From positions 77,501 to 139,500 of the forward strand of contig NC_092577.1 of the NCBI RefSeq assembly GCF_037975245.1: a DNA stretch of 62,000 nt, written 5' to 3'. The position numbers and the translations under genes were made by a program. The stretch comes from Apostichopus japonicus (Eukaryota > Echinodermata > Holothuroidea > Aspidochirotida > Stichopodidae). Within the stretch, counting starts at the first letter, position 1. Each line of letters starts with the position of its first letter. Shown piece by piece: positions 33,201-43,100 of the stretch. A model generated the notes under the pieces. The model was not told where the DNA came from. It made no database searches and worked only from the letters and a program-made list of their open reading frames with translations.

Positions 33201-36200
33201 GATAAGAGCCACAAGACCAATTTCATACTACATGCTCGGTATCCCTTCATATTCAGCACTATACTAATACACACCATATGAGCCACAAGACCCATTCATA
33301 ATAAATGCTCTGTATCCCTTCATATTCCACAATATACTAATACACATGATAAAGGCCACAAGACTCATTTCATACTATATGCTCTGAATACTTTCCTATT
33401 TTCTTTCTTTCTTTCAACCCACTTCATGTTATTCCTGACCCTGTTTTCCTCTCTCAAACCACTTCCTGTTATTCCTCACCCTGTTTTCCCTCTATCAACC
33501 CACTTCATGTTATTCCTCAAATCGTTTTCCCTCTTTCAACTCACTTCATGTTATACCTCACTGTTTTTCCTCTCTCAACCCACTTCATTTATACCTCACT
33601 GTTTTCCAGCTTTCAACCCATTTCATGCTATACTTTACCCTGTTTTTCCTCTCAACCCACTTCATGTTATTCCTCACCCCGTTTTCCCTCTAGCAACCCA
33701 CTTCATGTAATTCCTCACCCTGTTTTCCCTCTGTCAACTAACTTCATGTTATTCCTCACCCTGTTTTCCCTCTAGCAACCCACTTCATGTTATACCTCAC
33801 CCTGTTTTCCTTCTCTCAACCCATTTCATTTCATACAACTACACTTCGTAACAATTACAGCAGTTATATTGTGACACACACGATAAGAGCCACAAGACTC
33901 ATTTCATACAATGTACAGTATCCCTTCATATTCCACAATATACTAATACACACCATATCAGCCACAAGACTCATTTCATACTACATGCTCTGTATCCCTT
34001 CATATTTTCTTTCTCTCAGCCCACTTCATGTTTTCCCTTTCCCCTCTTTCAACCCGCTTCATGTGATTCCTCACCCTGTTTTCATCTTTCAACCCACTTC
34101 ATGTTATACCTCACCTTGTATTCCCTCTCTCAACCCACTCCATGTTATTCCTCACCCTGTTTTCCTTCTCTCTACCCACTTCAGGTTATTCCTCACCCTG
34201 TTTTCCTTCTCTCAACCCACTTCATGTCCTACCTCACCCTGTTTACCCTCTTTCAACCCACTTCATGGTATACCGCACCATGTTTTCCTTCTCTCAACCC
34301 ACTTCATGTTATTCCTCACCCTGTTTTCCTTCTCTCTACCCACTTCAGGTTATTCCTCACCCTGTTTTCCTTCTCTCAACCCACTTCATGTCCTACCTCA
34401 CCCTGTTTACCCTCTTTCAACCCACTTCATGGTATACCGCACCATGTTTTCCTTCTCTCAACCCACTTCATGTTATTCCTCACCCTGTTTTCCTTCTCTC
34501 TACCCACTTCAGGTTATTCCTCACCCTGTTTTCCTTCTCTCAACCCACTTCATGTCCTACCTCACCCTGTTTACCCTCTTTCAACCCACTTCATGGTATA
34601 CCGCACCATGTTTTCCTTCTCTCAACCCACTTCATGTTATTCCTCACCCTGTTTTACCTCTCTCAACCCACTTCATGTTATTCCTCACCCTGTTTTCCCT
34701 CTCTCAACCCACTTCATGTTATTCCTCACCCTGTTTTCCCTCTCAACCCACTTCATGTTATACCTCACCCTGTTTTACCTCTCTCAACCCACTTCATGTT
34801 ATTCCTCACCCTGTTTTCCCTCTCTCAACCCACTTCATGTTATTCCTCACCCTGTTTTCCCTCTCTCAACCCACTTCATGTTATACCTCATCCTGTTTTA
34901 CCTCTCTCAACCCACTTCATGTTATTCCTCACCCTGTTTTCCCTCTCTCAACCCACTTCATGTTATTCCTCACCCTGTTTTCCCTCTCTCAACCCACTTC
35001 ATGTTATACCTCACCCTGTTTTACCTCTCTCAACCCACTTCATGTTATTCGTCACCCTGTTTTACCTCTCTCAACCCACTTTATGTTATACCTAACCCTG
35101 TTTTCCCTCTCTCAACCCACTTCATGTTATTTGTCACTCTGTTTTCCTTCTCTCAACCCACTTCATGTTGTTCCTCACCCTGTTTTTCCTCTCTCAACCC
35201 ACTTCATGTTATACCTCACCCTGTTTTACCTCTCTCAACCGATTTCATGTTATACCTCTTCTGTTTTCCCTCTCTCAACCCGCTTCATGTCCTTCGTCAC
35301 CCTGTTTTCCCTTTCTCAACCCACTTCATGCCATACCTCACCCTGTTTTCCTTCTCTCAACCCATTTCATTTCAAACACTACACTTCGTAACAATCACAG
35401 CAGTTATATTGTGATACTTAAAAACGTTTGGTACAAATACGTAGGCTTTAATTCCTTTGGTTATTTTATTAACACAAGTTCTTTTTTCCACTAGAGTTCT
35501 ATCAAAAACTTCTTGCTTATCTTTGGAAAAATGATTAAATGATGGTGTTGAATCAAGTTGCATCATTTGAAGGGAGGAGAAAAAAGTAAAACAATGGCTG
35601 CATTGTTTATTGTGACTTTATTGTATAGCTCACCTCCTTTTCCTCCCTCAACTCATTTATTGTATACCTAGCCACATTCACCCTCTCAGCTCACTTTATT
35701 GTATAGCTCACCTCCTTTTCCTCCCTCAACTCATTTACCCTCTCAACTCATTTACCCTCTCGGCCCACTTTATTGTATAGATCACCTCCTTTTCCTCCCT
35801 CAACTCATTTATTGTATACTTAGCCTCATTTACCCTCTCGGCCCACTTTATTGTGTAGCTCACCTCCTTTTCCTCCCTCAACTCATTTACCCTCTCAGCT
35901 CATTTACCCTCTCAGCTCACTTTATTGTATAGATCACCTCCTTTTCCTCCCTCAACTCATTTATTGTATACCTAGCCTCATTTACCCTCTCGGCCCATTT
36001 ATTGTATAGCTCACCTCCTTTTCCTCCCTCAACTCATTTATTGTATACCTAGCCACATTTACCCTCTCGGCCCACTTTATTGTATAGCTCACCTCCTTTT
36101 CCTCCCTCAACTCATTTACCCTCTCAGCTCATTTACCCTCTCAGCTCACTTTATTGTATAGATCACCTCCTTTTCCTCCCTCAACTCATTTATTGTATAC

Positions 36201-38143
36201 CTAGCCTCATTTACCCTCTCGGCCCACTTTATTGTATAGCTCACCTCCTTTTCCTCCCTCAACTCATTTATTGTATACCTAGCCTCATTTACCCTCTCGG
36301 CCCACTTTACTGTGTAGCTCACCTCCTTTTCCTCCCTCAACCCATTTATTGTGTACCTAGACTCATTTACCCTCTCGGCCCACTTTCTTGTGTAGCTCAC
36401 CTCCTTTTCCTGCCTCAACTCATTTATTGTATACCTAGTCTCATTTACCCTCTCAGCCCACTTTATTGTGTAGCTCACCTCCTTTTCCTCCCTCAACTCA
36501 TTTACCCTCTCAACCCAGTTTATTGTATGCCTTACCCTACCTTCCCTCTCAAAGCCCACTTTCTTATATACCTAACCTCTTTTACCCTTTCTCAGCCCAC
36601 TTTATTGGATACCTCATCTGTTCTCACCTTACTCAACCCACTTTGTTGTATACCTCACCTCTTTTTCAACAATGGAGTCATCCAGTCGATACTCAAAATC
36701 CTGAATATCTGAGCTATTGAAGTGACCAAGAATTTCCCACATGATCCAGATAAGGCTGCGACTACCACATTTTGGAACACTTGTGTACATGACATGTTTC
36801 TGCAGTTAAAGAATGTATTCATATGTTAGCAAGAAATTAAACAAAGGTTTTTAGAAATGTGGACTGGTACATTGTCTGAGCAGCTTTATATTATTTATTG
36901 TCAGCAAACTTACACTGTAAGATAACAGTTTGACAAACAAGTCTTCTTGATGTATATACTTATTATACTTGTTTAGTGTACACAACATTCCCTGCATCAT
37001 TTGTTGATATGACTCTACTTAGTTAAGTATGAGTAAAACAGTAGTTCCTTTTCTGGGAAAAGCAATGACTGCAGCACATCGTCCAGTTAAAGGATACTGT
37101 TCAAAGTACCGTAGAACACACTATATGGAAGCTCCACAATACTGTACATAGCTAACAAGCTACACCAGTTACATACAACATACTTTTTGCCTGATTGGCT
37201 GTCCATAGTTAACACCAGCTTCAGGAGGCACAAGATCCCCTTCCTTCACTGGTGAACACATTGTTGGCTTCAATCCAGAATGTATATCTGTGGGTAACAT
37301 AATTACCGCAGGTTAGAACATTGGTATTAGTTCACTACCTGTCATTGATATTTGGGCAAGTAACTGCAGTACTTTGGCCATTTTCTTGTCTATCACAGTT
37401 ACCTAATAGCATCATGGAGGGAGTATGGCTACATCTACACAGAAAGGAATTTGAGACTTTTCAGTAAGCATAACACTTACAATGCAGGAATGTGGGGCAA
37501 GGGAGTCAGTTGGGAAAAGGGAGTAATGTGGCAACCATGTGCCAACCTAGAGTGAGAGAGTACAGTTACACCAATTACTGTAACAATATTCATGAGTATT
37601 GTACAATTTCATGATTCTCACCCATTTGACAACCAAACAGTGGTTATAACAAATTCTTAGTCTGCTGTCTGAACAATAATGAGTTCCATGTCAAAATCAG
37701 ATCACTGTGTCATAACTGGTAGTTACTCACAATTGGTCAGAGAATTATTTGCAATGCAAACTCAAAGAAGAAAGTACCTTGATACAACAAGTTTTGGATT
37801 ATCTGGCACTGGCACTTGAATAGTCAAGCTAAGTAGGAGATAAATAATGAGACTACGGCATCAACAACCAAAGTCTTCTGTTTGGGTTACTAAATTTTTT
37901 ATCAAGTTTGTTCCGAGTATCAAACTTGACCAAAGGGTCACTTTCTATTCATAATCATTGTCTGGATTCTATTAATTAGTTATTTCTACTCTACTCACCA
38001 AATTCATTCAAAGAGTCCTTTTTAAAGAAACTGATGGCAGGGTTTTGCTGTACCATTGCAAGTCTAACAAGGATGATGGCAAATGCAATGAGCACCAACA
38101 ACCAGACAAGTAGAGAGTTCCTTTTGTACCTAGCTCTCATCAT
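24116..38143 (-). CDS. Uronyl/heparan-type 2-O-sulfotransferase, spliced in 8 coding exons
   Basis: Joining 38143-37999, 37287-37184, 36799-36659, 32948-32866, 31514-31364, 29071-28971, 27693-27536 and 24285-24116 gives about 350 residues with every phase matching and a TAG stop. The length fits HS2ST (about 356 residues). The order is a short cytosolic tail, one membrane helix (about 11-30), a stem, a phosphosulfate loop (VPKCGSRS, 91-98), an FHGH motif (147-150) holding the catalytic-type histidines, IREPIARY (168-175) for the 3'-phosphate, Cys pairs C-x7-C (213, 221) and C-x5-C (235, 241) spaced as in HS2ST, and NLDKYLFVGIMEDFD. The KCGSR loop favours the UST branch over HS2ST. The family transfers sulfate from PAPS to the 2-O position of uronic acids in glycosaminoglycans, in the Golgi. 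The exact substrate (heparan or chondroitin/dermatan) is inferred only by resemblance. Confidence 0.93.
24560..27410. repeat. 50-bp minisatellite in sulfotransferase intron 7, with 150-bp higher-order units
   Basis: The exact 50-base unit is anchored by GCTGCTACAGTGTTAGCTGA and CATGCATTACTGTTT; about 57 copies. Three variants (ending in GGTCTAATAT, GGTGTAGTGT and GGTCGAATGT) follow each other in fixed order over several 150-base cycles near 24970-25440 and 26220-26500. A few units differ in length; for example, GATTACAG replaces GCTGCTACAG near 26520. Confidence 0.97.
27536..27693 (-). CDS. 2-O-sulfotransferase exon 7
   Basis: 158 bases, acceptor TTTCTTTCAG and donor GTGAGC. It encodes FALTEAKKNLDKYLFVGIME and VLEKLMPSFFGGG, matching the A..N....YFLVG.TEE.ED...LLE..LP.FF.G segment typical of the family. 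Confidence 0.92.
27716..28468. repeat. 42-bp minisatellite in sulfotransferase intron 6
   Basis: About 18 copies of a 42-base unit containing GAGAAGGCATCCTGCTACAA and AGTACAGGGCACAGACA. Because 42 is a multiple of three and the unit lacks stops, frames of about 250 codons stay open on both strands; these are artefacts. Confidence 0.96.
28469..28970. other. Unique intron 6 remainder
   Basis: Non-repetitive AT-rich intron sequence upstream of the exon 6 donor. No other feature is seen. Confidence 0.6.
28971..29071 (-). CDS. 2-O-sulfotransferase exon 6 (two disulfide pairs)
   Basis: 101 bases, acceptor TTTTTTACAG and donor GTAAGT. It encodes TIDDCFKNKRADC and MFCGYHKKC. Both cysteine pairs keep the spacing seen in HS2ST (C-x7-C and C-x5-C). 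Confidence 0.9.
29100..31070. repeat. About 54-bp minisatellite in sulfotransferase intron 5
   Basis: Units alternate between two types: GGTATCAATCATACTTAATC then AATATGTCTGTAGGAG, and GGTATCGATCACACTTAATC then AGTTATATTCTGTAGGA. The landmark GGTATCGATC recurs every 108 bases (two units) or 161 bases (three units, the third with GTTGGCTAACACTATAATGG). About 36 units. Confidence 0.95.
31364..31514 (-). CDS. 2-O-sulfotransferase exon 5 (3'-phosphate site)
   Basis: 151 bases, acceptor TTTTCCTGCAG and donor GTAATA. It encodes GPIYISVIREPIARYVSWYY followed by FMRHGD. This matches the conserved IRDP..R..S.YYF.RFGD block of HS2ST and UST, with Glu for the usual Asp. Confidence 0.92.
31770..32606. 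repeat. 77-bp minisatellite with two orientation switches in sulfotransferase intron 4
   Basis: The unit of about 77 bases contains CACACATGTCGATCCACACT and ACATCCACCTCTTTCCCCTC. The first two units (to about 31924) and the last (from about 32543) are in the opposite orientation to the roughly eight between them. The switch points join units head to head or tail to tail, so long perfect stems are possible. Confidence 0.93.
32866..32948 (-). CDS. 2-O-sulfotransferase exon 4 (catalytic HGH motif)
   Basis: 83 bases, acceptor CTTTCAG and donor GTAAAT. It encodes RPTFFHGHQRFVDFE, matching the HGH segment of the family where the catalytic histidines lie. Phase 0 in, phase 2 out. Confidence 0.88.
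33130..34012. repeat. 73-bp repeats flanking the 41-bp array in intron 3
   Basis: Units of about 73 bases (GAGCCACAAGAC, TTTCATACTACATGCTCTG, CACAATATACTAATACACA) occur in two blocks, about 33130-33400 and 33875-34012. The first 41-bp block (33410-33835) lies between them. Confidence 0.85.
33410..35370. repeat. 41-bp minisatellite in sulfotransferase intron 3
   Basis: The 41-base unit reads CTCTCAACCCACTTCATGTT then ATTCCTCACCCTGTTTTCC. Two blocks (33410-33835 and 34015-35370). Since 41 is not a multiple of three and the unit is stop-free, all three plus frames are open for long stretches (534, 437 and 317 codons) with a 41-residue period. A four-unit (164-base) higher-order repeat runs three times between about 34140 and 34640. 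Both blocks end in the same sequence, ACACTTCGTAACAAT. Confidence 0.96.
35630..36620. repeat. 78-bp minisatellite in sulfotransferase intron 3
   Basis: The 78-base unit contains CTCACCTCCTTTTCCTCCCT, CAACTCATTTATTGTATACC and TTACCCTCTCGGCCCACTTT, with shortened variants. It runs almost up to the exon 3 donor at 36658. The period is a multiple of three, so spurious frames are open on both strands. Confidence 0.95.
36659..36799 (-). CDS. 2-O-sulfotransferase exon 3 (PAPS-binding loop)
   Basis: 141 bases, phase 0 to 0, acceptor CTGCAG and donor GTGAGG. It encodes MYTSVPKCGSRSLIWIMWEI, the beta strand, loop and helix that hold the 5'-phosphosulfate in cytosolic and Golgi sulfotransferases. Confidence 0.9.
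37184..37287 (-). CDS. 2-O-sulfotransferase exon 2 (stem region)
   Basis: 104 bases between acceptor TTACCCACAG and donor GTATGT. It encodes a proline-rich stem (SPVKEGDLVPPEAGVNYGQP) linking the membrane helix to the catalytic domain. Phase 1 in, phase 0 out. It is the least conserved exon, as expected for a stem. Confidence 0.8.
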
Positions 38144-38179
38144 TGTCCTTCTGTAGCAGCCTTCAAAAGCAACAGAAAC
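37999..38179 (-). CDS. 2-O-sulfotransferase exon 1 (start and membrane anchor)
   Basis: The coding part is 38143-37999 (48 codons plus one base), and the donor is GTGAGT. It encodes an arginine- and lysine-rich tail and a hydrophobic helix (SLLVWLLVLIAFAIILV), the signal-anchor of a type II Golgi enzyme. A splice acceptor (TTGCGCCAG) at 38180 suggests that 38144-38179 is 5' UTR or coding continuation from an upstream exon, because the frame stays open there. Two ATGs are adjacent; the first is at 38143. Confidence 0.85.
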
Positions 38180-38411
38180 CTGGCGCAATGAAACACAAAT
38201 CAATCACATCATTGAAACTGCAATGAATGCTTGTCACTCAATTGACTCATTGCTAAAGATATCTTTTCCCCTTCTATGAAGTATATATGTGAAGCTTTAC
38301 TCTTTGAATTCAAGTGTTTAACAGCTTTACACACTTTGATCTCTGCTAACCTTTTCTACCAACATATACTTTTTGACTTATCAAGTTTACAACCCTTTCA
38401 AGACATCACAG

Positions 38412-38465
38412 ATGCACACACACACATGCAAACACACACACACCCATGCAAACACACATGTCATC
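38412..38465. repeat. CA-rich microsatellite
   Basis: Imperfect (CA)n with ATGCAAACACACA interruptions, upstream of sulfotransferase exon 1. Confidence 0.8.
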
Positions 38466-39477
38466 ATCGCATACGTGCTCTTTGCCTCAGTTAGGATTCA
38501 GTGATACTAACTGACATTTATGCAGTGTATCAGTGCAGCTACATTTAATTTTAATGTGCAAAATTTAGGAACTGGTAAAATTACTGTACACTGCCATGCA
38601 TATTTAAAACACAGGCCATTATAGTACACATATATACAAGAAAAGATTTCAAGTTGTGTTGTCCTGCTGTTAATATTGAAAAATTTGATTAATCCAGAAT
38701 CACATTGCAAAATGCCATACAAGATGGTTACATAGTCTATAAAAAGATGATAATATAGCTATACAAATACCAGGATGTAAGGGTGGTCATATGTCTATAC
38801 AAATACCAGAAGGTAACGATGGTCATATAGCTATATAAATACCATGATGTTAAGATGGATAGCTACAGTATACAAATACCAGGATGTAGGCTTGCACGGT
38901 AAACCGGTTTTAGTACCGAAACCGGTTTTTTCCGACCGAATTTCGGTACTATTTTTTATTTTAAGAAAACCGAAAAACCGAAAAAAACCGAAATGTGAAT
39001 TGCAAATACTGGAAAAAAAAAAGTTTGTTGACTTTGGTTTCTCCTTTTTACTGTTCTTTTTGCAATATGAAAGTAAATTGCAACAAGAGAAAGCTTTTCT
39101 GATAGACGACATTGTCAGCTACGATCCGCACACGCCATAACCAGTGCTTGAGGGTGGATAGCTAGGCCTAACATTAGGCTATGCAGCCCATATATGCGTG
39201 CATCAGTTAGGTACCTTGTAGTATTGAACTGACCTTGGTGGCCAACGTTAGTAGTTGTGAGAAGTACACACTCAAATGACGAGATGCAGTTCCAAATAAA
39301 TTGTTACATCCAAAGTGTTTGTCCTCATTATGTTGTTCTTATTATTTAACTTCAATTTAATAGTAGAGGATATGGAGAAAATCTTTTCAAACACATTGAT
39401 CACAGTTCGTGTTCAAAAAATGAACGTTAAAACTTGAAAGGTACATTGCGCAATCCACAATACAATACGACATGTAC

Positions 39478-39655
39478 AGTCGCAGGGGGGGGGCTCTGTG
39501 AGTTTTACAACTAAGATGTAACAAGTAACATTAGAACAATTACGGGGGGTCTCTGAGTTTAACAACTAAGATGCAACAAGTAACTTTAGAACAATCACGG
39601 GGGGGGGGGGGGGGGTTGAGGTTAACAACTAAGATGCAACAAGTAACAATCACAG
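39478..39655. repeat. Three-copy G-tract repeat inside the hAT element
   Basis: Three units of roughly 60 bases share AACAACTAAGATGCAACAAG and are separated by runs of G (up to about 18). The G runs have probably expanded by slippage. Confidence 0.85.
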
Positions 39656-40039
39656 TCCATTATTCACAAGAGACACCTGGCGTCAGGCTTGAGTCAAGGA
39701 ATATTAAAGGAGTAAAAATGTTGCATACATGGCTGGAAATTACAGATGTTGCTGTTGGGACAATTCTCCTTTGTACGCTAATAGATTTTATTTTCTTTGT
39801 AAGTATCCTTTAAACATTTCTTCTTATCAGTTATCAGACAAGGCGTCTCTCAGTTGGTTTTTCGTTTACGTTGATGAACACATGTTTCCAACTTAAACGT
39901 TAACAATTTCATCTTGATCGTAGTTTATGAATCTTATTCGCTTATACCCATTCATAATTTCATACTTCATACTTCATTTAGCATTTTTAATTTGCTACCT
40001 TCTAGTTTTATACTTTTATATTTTACTTGATATTTATCC

Positions 40040-40140
40040 ATTTTTGTATTGTACGAGGGCCTCGTGGAAGATTAGCTTCGGCTAAACGAGTTACCCTCTC
40101 AAAATAAAGTTTAAATAAAATAAATAAAATAAATAAAATT
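40040..40140 (+). mobile_element. LINE 3' tail with UUCG hairpin and (TAAA)n end
   Basis: The sequence GGCCTCGTGGAAGATTAGC, then TTCGGCTAAACGAG, then TTACCCTCTCAAAATAAAG, ends in (AAATAAAAT)n. It folds as TTAGC-TTCG-GCTAA (40072-40085) with an outer CTCGT/ACGAG pair. Such short 3' hairpins plus a microsatellite tail are typical of L2/CR1-like LINEs and are thought to be recognised by the reverse transcriptase. The insertion lies inside the hAT element. Its upstream limit is not visible. Confidence 0.75.
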
Positions 40141-43100
40141 TACATTCTTTGCCGACCTAATCCCGCTTTTGCCAGTGATATTTTTCAACTTGTACTTGAA
40201 AGTGTAGACGGTAAATTCTCTTAACTCCTTGAAGAGAAATTTATTTTACCGCCAAGATACCACCCGCGAACATGGCTAGAGCCTCGTGCAATTTGGTACC
40301 TTCATTGGACCAATCATATTGTAAAGGTTTTTTTTTTTTTTACGATCTCCAATTGGTCATAGTGGGGTTTACGCTCGGCCCTCATCTCCGAAAATATAAC
40401 ATATAATATAACATGGCCGTGATATTTTTTTCTGAACACGAATTTGAACTTCGTGAAGTACAGTAAACACAAGACAAACGATACGTGTACGTGATGTTAA
40501 AACTTTAAGAAAAAAATTCACTACACATTTCTTTTCGACATATTTACTTCAGTTTAGTTAACGTGGGTTATAAAATGAGAGTCATGAAGGCAGTAACATT
40601 TCTTGAATTTATTCTTCTTATTTTTACCAATTTACTGCGAACGAACAGACTTGAAACCCGCTGTTGATAAAGCTTCAAAAATACGCATCTTAGCGATCGA
40701 GATTTGGATGTTTTCAATGCAATTCAGGAGGGGGAAAAAACCGGTTTTTGAGCCAGATTCGGTTTTTTGCTAGAGAAAAACCGGTTGTAAGTTTTCACGA
40801 AACCGTGCAAGCTTACCAGGATGTAAAGATGGTCAGATAGCTATACAAATACCAGGAAGTTAAAATGGTCATATAGCTATATAAATACCATGATGTTAAG
40901 ATGGTCATATAGCTACAAATACCAGGATGTTGAGATGGTCATATAGCTACACAAATACCAGGATGTAAGGGTGGTCATATAGCTATACAAATACCAGGAT
41001 GTAAGGGTGGTCATATAGCTATACAAATACCAGGAAGTTAAAATGGTCATATAGCTAAACAAATACCAGGATGTTAAAATGGTCATATAGCTATACAAAT
41101 ACCAGGATGTAAAGGTGGTCAGATAGCTATACAAATACCAGGAAGTTAAAATGGTCATATAGCTATATAAATACCATGATGTTAAGATGGTCATATAGCT
41201 ACAAATACCAGGATGTTGAGATGGTCATATAGCTATACAAATACCAGGATGTAAGGGTGGTCATATAGCTACAAATACCAGGATGTAAGGGTGGTCATAT
41301 AGCTATACAAATACCAGGAAGTTAAAATGGTCATATAGCTATATAAATACCAGGATGTTAAGATGGTCATATAGCTACTGTACAAATACCAGGATGTAAG
41401 GGTGGTCATATAGCTATACAAATACCAGGAAGTTAAAATGGTCATATAGCTATACAAATACCAGGATGTAAAGGTGGTCATACAGCTATACAAATACCAG
41501 GATGTTAAAATGGTCATATAGCTATACAAATACCAGGATGTAAAGGTGGTCATACAGCTATACAAATACCAGGATGTTGAGATGGTCATATAGCTATACA
41601 AATACCAGGAAGTTAAGATGGTCTTAAAGCTATACAAATACCAGGATGTAAGGGTGGTCATACAGCTATACAAATACCAGGATGTTGAGATGGTCATATA
41701 GCTATACAAATACCAGGATGTAAAGGTGGTCATACAGCTATACAAATACCAGAATGTTGAGATGGTCATATAGCTATACAAATACCAGGATGTAAAGGTG
41801 GTCATACAGCTATACAAATACCAGGATGTTGAGATGGTCATATAGCTATACAAATACCAGGATGTAAAGGTGGTCATACAGCTATACAAATACCAGGATG
41901 TTGAGATGGTCATATAGCTATACAAATACCAGGAAGTTAAGATGGTCTTAAAGCTATACAAATACCAGGATGTAAGGGTGGTCATACAGCTATACAAATA
42001 CCAGGATGTTGAGATGGTCATATAGCTATACAAATACCAGGAAGTTAAGATGGTCATACAGCTATACAAATACCAGGATGTTGAGATGGTCATATAGCTA
42101 TACAAATACCAGGAAGTTAAGATGGTCTTAAAGCTATACAAATACCAGGATGTAAGGGTGGTCATACAGCTATACAAATACCAGGATGTTGAGATGGTCA
42201 TATAGCTATACAAATACCAGGAAGTTAAGATGGTCTTAAAGCTATACAAATACCAGGATGTAAGGGTGGTCATACAGCTATACAAATACCAGGATGTTGA
42301 GATGGTCATATAGCTATACAAATACCAGGAAGTTAAGATGGTCTTAAAGCTATACAAATGCCAGGATGTAAGGGTGGTCATATAGCTATACAAATACCAG
42401 GAAGTTAAGATGGTCTTAAAGCTATACAAATACCAGGATGTAAGGGTGGTCATACAGCTATACAAATACCAGGATGTTGAGATGGTCATATAGCTATACA
42501 AATACCAGGAAGTTAAGATGGTCTTAAAGCTATACAAATACCAGGATGTAAGGGTGGTCATACAGCTATACAAATACCAGGATGTTGAGATGGTCATATA
42601 GCTATACAAATACCAGGATGTAAAGGTGGTCATACAGCTATACAAATACCAGAATGTTGAGATGGTCATATAGCTATACAAATACCAGGATGTAAAGGTG
42701 GTCATACAGCTATACAAATACCAGGATGTTGAGATGGTCATATAGCTATACAAATACCAGGATGTAAAGGTGGTCATACAGCTATACAAATACCAGAATG
42801 TTGAGATGGTCATATAGCTATACAAATACCAGGATGTAAAGGTGGTCATACAGCTATACAAATACCAGGATGTTGAGATGGTCATATAGCTATACAAATA
42901 CCAGGAAGTTAAGATGGTCTTAAAGCTATACAAATACCAGGATGTAAGGGTGGTCATACAGCTATACAAATACCAGGATGTTGAGATGGTCATATAGCTA
43001 TACAAATACCAGGAAGTTAAGATGGTCATACAGCTATACAAATACCAGGATGTTGAGATGGTCATATAGCTATACAAATACCAGGAAGTTAAGATGGTCT

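Larger units (their letters stand above)
38887..40815 (+). mobile_element. Non-autonomous hAT-like transposon, 1929 bp, with perfect 8-bp target duplication
   Basis: The ends are TAGGCTTGCACGGT and ACCGTGCAAGCTTA, a 14-base inverted repeat with one mismatch. The 8-mer CCAGGATG lies on both sides (38879-38886 and 40816-40823). Removing the element and one 8-mer restores a perfect 36-bp unit. Subterminal AACCGGTTTT motifs occur several times at both ends, as expected for transposase binding sites. No transposase frame is present. The interior holds a three-copy G-rich repeat and a LINE 3' tail. It is a different family from the CAGTGGCGG elements at 10-15 kb. Confidence 0.92.

Noticed and set aside
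33787-35414. Long overlapping frames rich in Ser, Pro, Leu and Phe
   Set aside because: 41-bp repeat without stops in any frame; lies inside the intron between exons 3 and 4.
38844-39140. 98-codon frame at the left end of the 1.9-kb hAT element as a transposase piece
   Set aside because: It runs from satellite into A-rich subterminal repeats; no hAT dimerisation or RNase H-like motif is seen.
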